NCBI RefSeq assembly: GCF_019904175.1
Contig: NZ_CP061913.1
Span: 868,001 to 932,000, forward strand
Direction: 5' to 3'
Origin: Dactylosporangium vinaceum
Lineage (GTDB): Bacteria > Actinomycetota > Actinomycetes > Mycobacteriales > Micromonosporaceae
Length of the DNA stretch: 64,000 nucleotides
Positions 36,485 through 44,238 of the stretch are shown here, in pieces. The position numbers and the translations under genes are program-made. The notes under the pieces were generated by a model that saw nothing but the letters and a program-made list of their open reading frames with translations, had not been told where the DNA came from and searched no databases. Position 1 is the first letter of the stretch. Each line of letters begins with the position of its first letter.

Positions 36485-37180
36485 GTGCCGACCTCGGTGC
36501 TCCTCGCCGTCCTCGCCGCTGCTGGGCTCCTGGCCCTGGCGCCCGCATTGGTGCGCCGTTACGACGCAACCGAGCGGCTGGTGGCGGAGCGGGCGTTGTC
36601 GACCGCGCGGGTGCTGTCCCGCGCCGATCGACGCCGCCGCACGGTGCCCGGCCGCCGCCCGCTCAACCCGCCGCGCCTCCTGGTGCCGCGGGTCTCCTCG
36701 GCCTCCGGCCCGCTGCCCCCGCCCCGCCGCGCCCTGACCCCCGTCTCCGCCCCGCCGGCCGCGCGCCGCGCCGCGGTCGCCCATCGTCGCGTCCAGCGGG
36801 GGCCGCGGGCGATGTACCGCCGCCGCCGTGTCCTGCTGGCTCTGGTCCTGCTGAACCTCGTCGAGGTCTGCGGCATCACCCTGGTGAGCCCCGGCTTCTG
36901 GGTCTCGTTCGCGGTGACCGGCGTCCTGCTCGTCTACTACTTGGCCCACCTGCGCACCCGCGCCCTCCGCGACCGCCGCCGCCGTCGCGAGGAGGCCCGC
37001 TACGCGGCGTGGATCGCCCGCCGCCAGGCCCAGGTCCGCCGCGAACAGCTCCGCCGAGCCGCCGCCCGCCGCGAGGCCCTGGCCGCCCAGCTGGCCGAAC
37101 GGGACCGAGCCCGCCGCGAGGCCGCCCGCCTGAACTCCCTGCGCGGCCGCCCGTACGACACGCGCGCCTCGGGACAGTGA
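36485..37180 (+). CDS. glpR: GlpR/SepX-type division membrane protein
   Basis: The 231-residue product has an N-terminal TM segment (VPTSVLLAVLAAAGLLALAP), a basic Pro-rich cytoplasmic loop starting RRYDATERLVAERALSTARV (about 22-41), two further TM helices at about 118-158 and an Arg/Ala-rich coiled-coil tail. This matches GlpR of Corynebacterium and SepX of Streptomyces, which bind Glp at the septum. Position three genes after galU and two after glp supports it. GTG 36485 has AGGAGG at a 7-nt spacing; the longer frame starting at 36359 lacks an RBS. Confidence 0.85.
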   Translation: MPTSVLLAVLAAAGLLALAPALVRRYDATERLVAERALSTARVLSRADRRRRTVPGRRPLNPPRLLVPRVSSASGPLPPPRRALTPVSAPPAARRAAVAHRRVQRGPRAMYRRRRVLLALVLLNLVEVCGITLVSPGFWVSFAVTGVLLVYYLAHLRTRALRDRRRRREEARYAAWIARRQAQVRREQLRRAAARREALAAQLAERDRARREAARLNSLRGRPYDTRASGQ

Positions 37181-37245
37181 ACCCATTCGCGGAGCGCTGA
37201 GCGGACCTGTTAGTCTTAGCGCCGGTCCGCTGCAACAGGGGCCGA

Positions 37246-37322
37246 GGGGTTGTGGCGCAGTCTGGTAGCGCACCTCGTTCGCATCGAGGGGGTCAGGGGT
37301 TCGAGTCCCCTCAACTCCACCA
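37246..37322 (+). tRNA. tRNA-Ala (anticodon CGC)
   Basis: The cloverleaf folds by eye. The acceptor stem is GGGGTTG with CAACTCC, including the G3:U70 wobble pair that marks alanine tRNAs. D arm GCGC/GCGC, anticodon stem CCTCG/CGAGG with loop TTCGCAT (anticodon CGC), and T arm AGGGG-TTCGAGT-CCCCT follow. Discriminator A is followed by an encoded CCA. Confidence 0.95.
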
Positions 37323-37330
37323 ATCACGCG

Positions 37331-37366
37331 TGGCCGTTGACCTGCTTACTCACAGGTCGACGGCCA
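37331..37366 (+). terminator. hairpin after tRNA-Ala
   Basis: Arms TGGCCGTTGACCTG (37331-37344) and CAGGTCGACGGCCA (37353-37366) pair over 14 positions with one G-T wobble and an 8-nt loop. It starts 8 bp after the tRNA and probably ends its transcript. The rest of the gap up to 37559 shows nothing I can name. Confidence 0.65.
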
Positions 37367-37559
37367 TCAGCTTCTCCACAAACACGTTCTCATGGATCCC
37401 CATAGGATCACCGTCGTCCCCCGCCAATCCTGGGGCGGTGCGGGGTGACACATGGGAACTACGCCCCCCGTGCTGGTGATGTTGATCTCAGCGGGGCCGT
37501 GCCCGCTGAGAGGGGTACCCGGCGCGCGCATCCATCGGCCCGGTCCGCACGCTCGACAG

Positions 37560-38360
37560 TCACGGAGTGCGCGCGTCGGTTAACCCACCGCTTCGCACCA
37601 CGTGGACCAGGAAACCGGCCACATTGGCGGCGGCGTGCGCTCGGCTGCGGCCGGTGCCGTCAGTGCCCCAGTCGCAGACCGAGCGCATGACCAGCCAGCG
37701 TGGCAGGGCGCGAGCCGCCGCAGCTACGATCTGCCCGTCGTTCGGCTCGCCGGCCAGGGCATCGGGATGTTCACTGATCAGGCATGCCCGGAACGTCAAG
37801 GAGTCGCTGTCCATGCTCCCGGAGACCGCTGGCCCGAAGTGCACCTGCGTCCCCTGCCAGTCGTCAACTGCGGCTCGGCACGCCGACAGTAGCGTCGCCG
37901 ACGGCATCACCCTCCGGTTCGGAGCACGCCATCCGTCGGTCCATCGAGGCCGCAGCAGCCGGAGTTCCGTCGGTACGAGCACGTCACCAGTCCGCTGTTC
38001 CGGGCCGATGGGCCCGAAACAAGGTCCGGTCAACACGACGGTGTCGGGCCGGGCCGCGCGCAGGAGGCCGGAGACCAGTGCAGGGCGGTCGGCGAAACCA
38101 CTGCCGTCTCCGCTGAGCAGCACATCTACGTCGGCCACTCGTCCCAGTCGCAGGGCCGGATGGCGGCAGTCGCCGTTCCGCGTCACGCCGATGGCGTCGG
38201 CGACCGCCCGGTGCTCAGGTTGCGACGTTGCCAGCACCAGTAACCGATTGGTGCCGGTAGCTGGTACAGGCGCCGAGACGGCGGCAAACATCGATGCAGT
38301 GGCGGACTGGATCGCAGCGCCGGCGCGGCGGAATACGGCGAAGGTTGGCGGCACGGACAC
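37560..38360 (-). CDS. nucleoside-phosphorylase-fold protein with altered active site
   Basis: The 266-residue product has a short N-terminal extension and a phosphorylase/MTA-SAH-nucleosidase-like domain from about residue 38. Landmarks are LLVLATSQPEHRAVADAIG, VLTGPCFGPIGPEQRTGDVL (about 110-129) and MRSVCDWGTDGTGRSRAHAA near the end. It is similar by eye to the C-terminal domain of the membrane protein at 54065. At the position of the ribose-binding E-M-E-G motif it reads EPNDG, so the usual catalytic glutamate is missing and activity is doubtful or changed. Such domains are often effectors or sensors near STAND NTPases. It stands alone beside the tRNA. Confidence 0.7.
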   Translation of the reverse strand: MSVPPTFAVFRRAGAAIQSATASMFAAVSAPVPATGTNRLLVLATSQPEHRAVADAIGVTRNGDCRHPALRLGRVADVDVLLSGDGSGFADRPALVSGLLRAARPDTVVLTGPCFGPIGPEQRTGDVLVPTELRLLRPRWTDGWRAPNRRVMPSATLLSACRAAVDDWQGTQVHFGPAVSGSMDSDSLTFRACLISEHPDALAGEPNDGQIVAAAARALPRWLVMRSVCDWGTDGTGRSRAHAAANVAGFLVHVVRSGGLTDARTP

Positions 38361-38449
38361 TCCCCGCTGGACGCGCAGCCACGACGGCCGGCGTCGTTCA
38401 GTCTCGATGCACCACCTTCCGTCATGCTACCTGCGAACGACCCATTCAT

Positions 38450-38476
38450 GTCAGACTGACGATTAGGTAGGCTACC
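38450..38476. promoter_or_regulatory. two short palindromes before the NrtR-like gene
   Basis: GTCAGACTGAC (38450-38460) and GGTAGGCTACC (38466-38476) are odd-length perfect palindromes immediately upstream of the GTG at 38480. The second leaves no room for a strong RBS. They are candidate operators for autoregulation. Confidence 0.35.
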
Positions 38477-38479
38477 GGT

Positions 38480-39205
38480 GTGCCGACCAACAAGACCCGC
38501 CGCGACCGCGCACACGAGCAGCTCCAGCTGACCGTCGACCTGGTGATCCTGACCGTGTATGGGGGTGACCTGCAGGTGCTGATTGTGGAGCGGGGCAACG
38601 AGCCGTTCCGTGGGTCGCCTGCGCTGCCTGGCGGATTCCTCCGCTCAGGCGAAGGTGTCTACGAGGCGGCGGTCCGTGAGCTGTGGGAGGAGACCCGCCT
38701 GGACGGCGAGAAGCTGCCACTGCGCCAACTGGAGGTTTTCGGCGCGCCCGACAGGGATCCACGCGGACGAATCGTCACTGTGCCCTATCTCGCGATCGCG
38801 CCCAACCTGCCGCCGCCCGAAGCCGGCTCCGACGCGACGGCGGCGGCGTTGCGGCCGGTGCGCCAGCTGCTGACCGCCGGCGCCTCGCTGGCGTTCGACC
38901 ATGACGACATCCTGCGGCTGGCGCTCGAGGAGACAGCCAAGGAGCTGGAGCACAGCACCATCGCCACCGAGTTCTGCGGCGAAACCTTTACTATTGGCGA
39001 ACTGCGTGCCATCTACGAGATGGTCTGGGATCGACCGCTGGACCCGCGCAATTTCAACCGGAAGGTGACTCGCACGGACGGCTTCCTCGAGCCCGTCGGT
39101 ACGCGGGCCAGCCGCGAGCCCGGCCGGCCGGCGATGCTGTATCGGGCCGGTCCGGCCAAGCGGCTCTACCCGCCTATCCTGCGGTCCGCAGAAGGAGAGG
39201 ACTGA
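38480..39205 (+). CDS. NrtR-like regulator (Nudix domain plus winged helix)
   Basis: The 241-residue product has an N-terminal Nudix domain (about 14-150) with the box GGFLRSGEGVYEAAVRELWEE (residues split: GGFLRSGEG and VYEAAVRELWEETRL), retaining the REL-x-EE core but with Arg for the final Gly. The C-terminal winged helix follows (TFTIGELRAIYEMVWDRPLD, NFNRKVTRTDGFLEPVG, about 168-205). This is the layout of NrtR, which senses ADP-ribose and represses NAD genes. No NAD gene is nearby, so the target is unknown and may be local. It is divergent from the phosphorylase-fold gene and convergent with the STAND regulator. Confidence 0.85.
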   Translation: MPTNKTRRDRAHEQLQLTVDLVILTVYGGDLQVLIVERGNEPFRGSPALPGGFLRSGEGVYEAAVRELWEETRLDGEKLPLRQLEVFGAPDRDPRGRIVTVPYLAIAPNLPPPEAGSDATAAALRPVRQLLTAGASLAFDHDDILRLALEETAKELEHSTIATEFCGETFTIGELRAIYEMVWDRPLDPRNFNRKVTRTDGFLEPVGTRASREPGRPAMLYRAGPAKRLYPPILRSAEGED

Positions 39206-39215
39206 CGCCACATTG

Positions 39216-42143
39216 TCAGCCCTGCACACCGAGCCGTTCCCGGACCGTGCGAGCCCGATCCTCGAGATAGACGGCATCTCCACTGCGGAAGCAGACCTCG
39301 GCCCGGATCAGGGCTCGGCCGGCCTGCCCGATCTCGCCCCCGGCGGCGTAGGCCTCACCCATCGACGTGAGGATCCTGCCCTCGAGGACGGCGTCGGCGC
39401 CTTGCTGGGCCAGCTCTCGCGCGGTCTCGAAGTGCTCGAAGGCTTCGGCTCGCATCGAGTCCGCCGTCTGGTCCTGCGTTGATGTGGCCGCGGCGATCGC
39501 CGTGTCGCCAAGAGCGTGATAGCTGTAGGCGCGGCCGATTACGTCATTGTCCTCGATGGTTGCGAGCACACGGTGGAACTGCTGCCGGGCTGACTCGACC
39601 TGGTTCGCGGCGAGGTAGGCCCGGCCGAGCCAGTACGCGCTCTGGGCGAGGACGCGCAGACTCGGCACGGTGGCGGCAACAGCGTCAGCCCGCCGAAGGA
39701 TTGCCAGCGCCGCGGCTGGATCGCCTCCATCCAGGTGTGTCTGGCCGACGTAACGCAGCGCCTGCCAGCGGCCGACGAGGTCGCCACAGGCAAGGTAGAG
39801 CGCCTCGGCCGTCTCGAACTGCTCGATCGCGGCCAGCCGGTCTCCCGATCGACGCAGGGCGTTCCCGAGGGTCCGCCGGGCGATTGCTTCACCGTGCCGA
39901 TCGCCGTGCTCTTGGAAGCGACGCACCGCGTTGGCCAGCTGGGGGGCGCGGGACACCCCGGCCCGGCCGCCGGCGGCGTATGCGGGCTGACCCAGTGCGG
40001 CGATGAGCATCGCCTCACCGCGTCCGTCACCTGCGGCCCGGCACACACGGAGGGCGTCGAGGTGCGTGGCCTGCCAGTCGTCGAGGTAGCCGGAGATTGT
40101 GTAGAACTCGTGTGCGCTCGCGGCGATATCCCACGCCAGACCGGCCCGGCCGAGGTCCGCGGCGTGCCGGACTGCGGCGCGCAGGTTGGCGCGTTCGACT
40201 TCGAGCCACCGCATCGGTGCCCGGTCGACGGCGGCCGTGAACTCCTCCGGGATGGACAGGTTCGGCAGGTCGGCGTGGACGGTCTCGAAGTCGCCGCCAT
40301 GGATGCGCCCATGTGCACGGCGCACCATTGTCAGCAGGCTGCCATACACGCGGTCGAACACACGCTCGCGGGAGCCGGCATCGGGAAACAGATAGGTGGC
40401 GTGCCGGTTCGCATATTCGCGGGTCAGGTCGTAGAAGCGGTACCGGCCGTAGTCGTCGACCTGGAGTAGGTCCAGCTGAGTCAGGCCGGACACCGCCTCG
40501 TAGGGGTCGGTGCCGTCGCCGAGGGCCGCCGAGACCGTCCACAGCCCGAAGTCTGGCAGGCGCAGCAAGCCCAGCGCGTGAAACAGCCGCCGGGCTGCCG
40601 GGCCGAGGTCGTGCAGCCCGGCGCCGATGCTGCGATCGACGCTGCGATCGCCGTAGGTCAGTGACGGCAGCCGTTCGTTGGTGATTCGCCGGACCAGCTC
40701 CTCCGGGCCGAGCCCGTCGTGCCGTCCACGCAGCGCCGCAATGATCGCGATCGCGTACGGCTCGCCTGCGCACAGGGCGACCGCGCGTGCCGTTTCTTCT
40801 GGATGTGTATCCGGATCGATGCCGGACGCACGCACCCGCTGCTTAAACAGCGTAAGGGCCTCATGTGCCGCCAGTGGTGGCAGCGGCGCCAGATGGTGCG
40901 CACCGGTGAGCCCGGTCAGCCGGCGGCGGCCGGTGACGATCACAGCGCAACCGGGTTCACCCGGAATCAGATCGCGGATCTGCTCCTCACCGTGGCAGTC
41001 ATCGAGCACGATCAACATGCGTCGGCCGCCGAAAAGGGTCCGGTATGCGGCGGCGCGTTCCTCGTGACGGTCGGGTACCGGCACCGAGAACGTGCGGAGC
41101 ACCTGAGCCATGATCTCAGCTGGTTCTTCGGCCTGCTCGCCGGGGCCAAGCAGCTTCAGGTACAACTGGCCGTCGGGATAATCGTCGCGAATCTTGTGCG
41201 CGACGTGCACGGCGAGCGTCGATTTGCCGATGCCGCTACGCCCGGCCAGAACCACGACCGCGGGAGCGGTGCGCCCGTGGGCCTGCAGCAGGCCGGTCAT
41301 GGTCTCGATGAACGCGGAACGGCCGACGAAGTCCGTCAGGTCCGCGGGGAGCTGCCGTGGAACGACCAGACTCGGGGCGGACGCCGATGCAGCCGCCGTG
41401 CTGGCAACGCCCTCTGCCTTGTCGATCGCGGCCACGTCCCCCTTGCTGATCGCGTACGCCAGCGTGCGGATCCGCGGATCGAGGGTGGACGAGTTCGTGT
41501 CCTGCTCGAGGGCCGCCCGATGCCGGTCACACGCCATCAGCGCCTCGGCGGTGTGCCCGACCCGATACAGCGCGAGCATCAACAGGAATCGCAACCTCAC
41601 GTCGGTGGGATTGGCCTCCGCAACCGGCAGCAGGTCGTCGAGGACCTCGTCGTAGCGGCCGAGCGTGAACTCCGCCTCGCACAGCTTCGTCATCGCACGG
41701 ACCCGCTTGAACCGCAGGTCTGCGCCGAACGCGTTGACGTCGGCGGATGAGTGCTGGGGCCACAGTCGCACTGCCTCGCGAAGCAGCTCCACGGCCCGGC
41801 TGGTGCCCTTGACGTCGTCCCGGGCGGCCTCGAGCACGAGATGCTGAAACCAGAGCAAGTCATGATCGCGCGCCTCGACACGCAACTCGTAGCCCACGTT
41901 GTTGTAGGTCTTGATGTCGTCCCGGCCGGCGGCGAGCAGCAGCTTGCGGTTGTGCGCGACCTGTTTGTGCAGCTGTACGGGCTGCACGTCGGTCATGCCC
42001 CAAACGGCACGTTTGATGTCGTCGATCTGCACGATGCGGTTGGGGCTCGTCATCAGCACGAGCAGCACGCCGCGCTGATGACCAGTCGGCATTGGTACGG
42101 CGCCGTCGGCGAGGCACGGCTCGCCAAGGACTCGATACATCAT
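39216..42143 (-). CDS. AfsR/SARP-like STAND regulator (winged helix-BTAD-NB-ARC-TPR)
   Basis: The 975-residue product has an OmpR-type winged helix (about 1-92, MMYRVLGEPCLADG start), a BTAD helical domain (about 95-245), an NB-ARC ATPase with P-loop GRSGIGKST at about 301-309 and Walker B MLIVLDD at about 376-382, and a C-terminal TPR region (about 640-970, with GWYLGRA-like YWLGRAYLAANQ repeats). Such proteins activate transcription after nucleotide-driven assembly. It is clearly paralogous to the regulator at 44239: both share the same order and an IHGGDFE/IYGGDFE motif. ATG 42143 follows GGAG by 10 bp. Confidence 0.88.
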   Translation of the reverse strand: MMYRVLGEPCLADGAVPMPTGHQRGVLLVLMTSPNRIVQIDDIKRAVWGMTDVQPVQLHKQVAHNRKLLLAAGRDDIKTYNNVGYELRVEARDHDLLWFQHLVLEAARDDVKGTSRAVELLREAVRLWPQHSSADVNAFGADLRFKRVRAMTKLCEAEFTLGRYDEVLDDLLPVAEANPTDVRLRFLLMLALYRVGHTAEALMACDRHRAALEQDTNSSTLDPRIRTLAYAISKGDVAAIDKAEGVASTAAASASAPSLVVPRQLPADLTDFVGRSAFIETMTGLLQAHGRTAPAVVVLAGRSGIGKSTLAVHVAHKIRDDYPDGQLYLKLLGPGEQAEEPAEIMAQVLRTFSVPVPDRHEERAAAYRTLFGGRRMLIVLDDCHGEEQIRDLIPGEPGCAVIVTGRRRLTGLTGAHHLAPLPPLAAHEALTLFKQRVRASGIDPDTHPEETARAVALCAGEPYAIAIIAALRGRHDGLGPEELVRRITNERLPSLTYGDRSVDRSIGAGLHDLGPAARRLFHALGLLRLPDFGLWTVSAALGDGTDPYEAVSGLTQLDLLQVDDYGRYRFYDLTREYANRHATYLFPDAGSRERVFDRVYGSLLTMVRRAHGRIHGGDFETVHADLPNLSIPEEFTAAVDRAPMRWLEVERANLRAAVRHAADLGRAGLAWDIAASAHEFYTISGYLDDWQATHLDALRVCRAAGDGRGEAMLIAALGQPAYAAGGRAGVSRAPQLANAVRRFQEHGDRHGEAIARRTLGNALRRSGDRLAAIEQFETAEALYLACGDLVGRWQALRYVGQTHLDGGDPAAALAILRRADAVAATVPSLRVLAQSAYWLGRAYLAANQVESARQQFHRVLATIEDNDVIGRAYSYHALGDTAIAAATSTQDQTADSMRAEAFEHFETARELAQQGADAVLEGRILTSMGEAYAAGGEIGQAGRALIRAEVCFRSGDAVYLEDRARTVRERLGVQG

Positions 42144-42241
42144 GGTGTCTGTGCTCCGTCCGCCCACCCCCGTGGCGTACAGATCGCTGACTGTCGACCC
42201 AGCTACGCACAGTACTTACGAGAAGCACCGTGGCGTAGCGG

Positions 42242-42272
42242 ATATCGGGTCGCTGGAGTTCGCATATCGGGT
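42242..42272. promoter_or_regulatory. direct repeats ATATCGGGT with 22-bp period
   Basis: Identical 9-mers lie at 42242-42250 and 42264-42272, two helical turns apart, in the 236-bp region between the STAND regulator gene and the divergent TPR gene. SARP-type winged helices bind direct repeats spaced by 11 or 22 bp, so this is a plausible binding site. The rest of the gap has no other clear element. Confidence 0.4.
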
Positions 42273-42379
42273 AGGTCGGCGTCGCCGGAAGGTCTGCGGT
42301 AGACGCCGTTGTGTCAATTGTCATCAAACTCACCGTGAGCGACGACAGCCAAACGGCGTGCGATTCCGGAGGTGCAAAC

Positions 42380-43339
42380 GTGCCCCACCCGCTAGACAGG
42401 ATTCCAAGTGCGAACACCGTCGGCGATCCTTTCGGTCGTCAGACCGGAAGCATCTGGCTGCGCCGGGCAAGAATCGCCGCCCGGCGTGGTGACTATCGAA
42501 CGGCCGCGCACGCCGCGCTGGAGGCGACGATAACCCGCTCGGATACGAGCACAGTGGCCGGGACCACTGAGACGTGGCGGATACGTGCCTTCGCCCACGC
42601 CGCGCTCGGGCGTCCGGAGGAGGCGCTGCTCGATCTGGCCCGAGCGATCCGGATGGAACCGAATGTCGCCGACCACCGTGTCGCGATGGGTGGCGTATTC
42701 GAGGATCTCGGCAATTGGCACGCCGCGCTCGATGCGTATCAACAGGCCCGTCGACTCGCACCGGACGAGCCGGCCCCGTGCTTCGGGATGGCGTCCGTGC
42801 TGACCCGAGCCGGCGCGGCCGACGCGGCGGTCGAGGTGCTCAGCTCCCTCAACGCCCGCACCGCCGGAGACGCCGCCATCCGAGACCGGCTGGCGCTCGC
42901 CCTAGTGGAGGCCGCAGAACGCATCCCGGCAGTTGGGCGTAGCGATTGGTACTTGATCACCAGCGCTCGTGAGATCAAGCAGATGCGCCTGAGGCTACAC
43001 CGTGCCGCGCGTTTCGCGCACGGCCGAGAGGTGCGTGCACTCGTCGACCAGGTCGGGGTCAGTGTGGAACGCAACGCCCGGCGCGAGTTTCGCTGGGATC
43101 AGCTGTACGCCGGCTCGACGCTCGCGGCTCTGCTGCTCGCCGTGGCGTTGTCCGGTGGAACCGCCCGCGTGGTGTCCGAGTTCGTGCCAGGACTTCTGCC
43201 TATGGGCCCCGTGGTTGCATTGGCCGCCGCCGCGACGCTTCTGCGGTACGCGTACTCACCCCGGTGGCGGTACAACGCTCAATCGCTGCGGAGGCGATCG
43301 TTGACACGATCTCCGGTATTAATGTCTAATAGACATTAA
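42380..43339 (+). CDS. TPR protein with C-terminal membrane segments
   Basis: The 319-residue product has three or four TPR-like helical repeats (about 25-180; TETWRIRAFAHAALGRPEEA, NWHAALDAYQQARRLAPDEP) followed by a basic linker and two TM segments (about 242-290). GTG 42380 is chosen because GGAGG lies 7 nt upstream; the frame is open to 42311. The last codons (GTA TTA ATG TCT AAT AGA CAT) are A/T-rich and rare here because they lie inside the palindromic promoter element of the next gene. It probably scaffolds partner proteins at the membrane. Confidence 0.75.
   Translation: MPHPLDRIPSANTVGDPFGRQTGSIWLRRARIAARRGDYRTAAHAALEATITRSDTSTVAGTTETWRIRAFAHAALGRPEEALLDLARAIRMEPNVADHRVAMGGVFEDLGNWHAALDAYQQARRLAPDEPAPCFGMASVLTRAGAADAAVEVLSSLNARTAGDAAIRDRLALALVEAAERIPAVGRSDWYLITSAREIKQMRLRLHRAARFAHGREVRALVDQVGVSVERNARREFRWDQLYAGSTLAALLLAVALSGGTARVVSEFVPGLLPMGPVVALAAAATLLRYAYSPRWRYNAQSLRRRSLTRSPVLMSNRH
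43301..43330 (+). promoter_or_regulatory. sigma70-type promoter of the PLD-fold gene
   Basis: TTGACA (43301-43306) and TCTAAT (43325-43330) are separated by 18 bp, 32 bp before the ATG at 43362. The promoter lies within the end of the upstream coding region. It is among the few close matches to consensus in the window. Confidence 0.65.
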
Positions 43340-43342
43340 TAC
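43316..43342. promoter_or_regulatory. perfect 27-bp palindromic operator
   Basis: Arms GTATTAATGTCTA (43316-43328) and TAGACATTAATAC (43330-43342) are exact inverted copies around one central A. The element covers the -10 box and the expected transcription start of the gene at 43362. Perfect, A/T-rich symmetry of this length in G+C-rich DNA, forcing rare codons on the upstream gene, argues for selection as a protein-binding site. Confidence 0.75.
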
Positions 43343-43361
43343 CTCTGAGCGAAGGAACGCC

Positions 43362-44096
43362 ATGCATGAGTTCATGGTGGGGGTCGCAACCTCGATGGTT
43401 ACCTCCGTCATCGCCGTGGCGCTGAGCTGGCTGCGCACCGCGGGTGGACGGCGTTGGCTGATGCGCAGGCTGTCGGTCATCTCCGACGCCGGGATTGACG
43501 AGGTGCACCGGCAGCAGCGACTCGCCGGCGCGAGGCTGCAGGCCGACCTCGAACGGGCGCGATGGGTCAAGGTCATGGCCGGCCGGGGCAACGAGATCAC
43601 CCGCGAGACGTTCCAACCCATGTGGCGCGATGTCGGGGCGCGTATCGAGTCGGTGCAGGTGTTGCTGCCGCATCCGGATGCCGTCTGGCTGGACCGCCGT
43701 GCGCAGGAGATTGTCCGTCATGACCCCGGCTTCGGTGTAGAGCTGCTGCGATTTCAGGTCACCGCGAACGTCCACTACGTCGCAACTTACGCGACCCGCC
43801 TCGAGCGGGTCGAGCTGCGGCTGCACGATCTACCGCACACCGCTCGGCTGGTTGTCACCGACCGCGTCGCGTACCTGACGCCCTATGCTGCGCACCAGCA
43901 CGCCCGCTCGTCGCCATGCCTGGTCTTCCGCAATCCGAGCCCGATGTACGACTACTGCCTGCGGCTCTTCGCGGTCGCCTGGGACTTCGGGGCACCGCCG
44001 GCACCAGAGATTACGCAGCGTGTTCATCTTGATGCGGCCGACCTGTGGCGCGGATTGCTCGATAGCACTCGGCCAGGAATCCGTCACACCAGGTAA
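43362..44096 (+). CDS. membrane-anchored PLD-fold (DUF5919-like) protein
   Basis: The 244-residue product has one N-terminal TM helix (about 4-23) and a cytoplasmic domain resembling phospholipase-D-fold domains without HKD catalytic motifs. RWVKVMAGRGNEITRETF (about 67-84), SVQVLLPHPDAVWLDRRA (about 99-116) and ERVELRLHDLPHTARLVV (about 150-167) match the strand pattern of DUF5919-type domains found in actinobacterial regulators. RBS AAGGA precedes the ATG. It has its own promoter and palindromic operator, so expression is probably switched separately from the TPR gene. A sensory or scaffold role is inferred. Confidence 0.6.
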   Translation: MHEFMVGVATSMVTSVIAVALSWLRTAGGRRWLMRRLSVISDAGIDEVHRQQRLAGARLQADLERARWVKVMAGRGNEITRETFQPMWRDVGARIESVQVLLPHPDAVWLDRRAQEIVRHDPGFGVELLRFQVTANVHYVATYATRLERVELRLHDLPHTARLVVTDRVAYLTPYAAHQHARSSPCLVFRNPSPMYDYCLRLFAVAWDFGAPPAPEITQRVHLDAADLWRGLLDSTRPGIRHTR

Positions 44097-44122
44097 CGAC
44101 GAAGATCCTAGCCTTCCGTGAA

Positions 44123-44160
44123 GCTACCGAACCTGTGACAGCAAGACGACCATCGGTAGC
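44123..44160. promoter_or_regulatory. inverted repeat GCTACCGA/TCGGTAGC
   Basis: Perfect 8-bp arms (44123-44130 and 44153-44160) separated by 22 bp lie between the PLD-fold gene and the second STAND regulator. It may be a weak terminator or an operator of the regulator gene. GCTACCG also occurs in the palindrome at 38466. Confidence 0.4.
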
Positions 44161-44238
44161 CGGGCGTGGCCAACGGACGTAATTTCCCTGCTGCGGGGGT
44201 CAAATCCGGACATGATATTGAGACGGAGACACGCGCAG

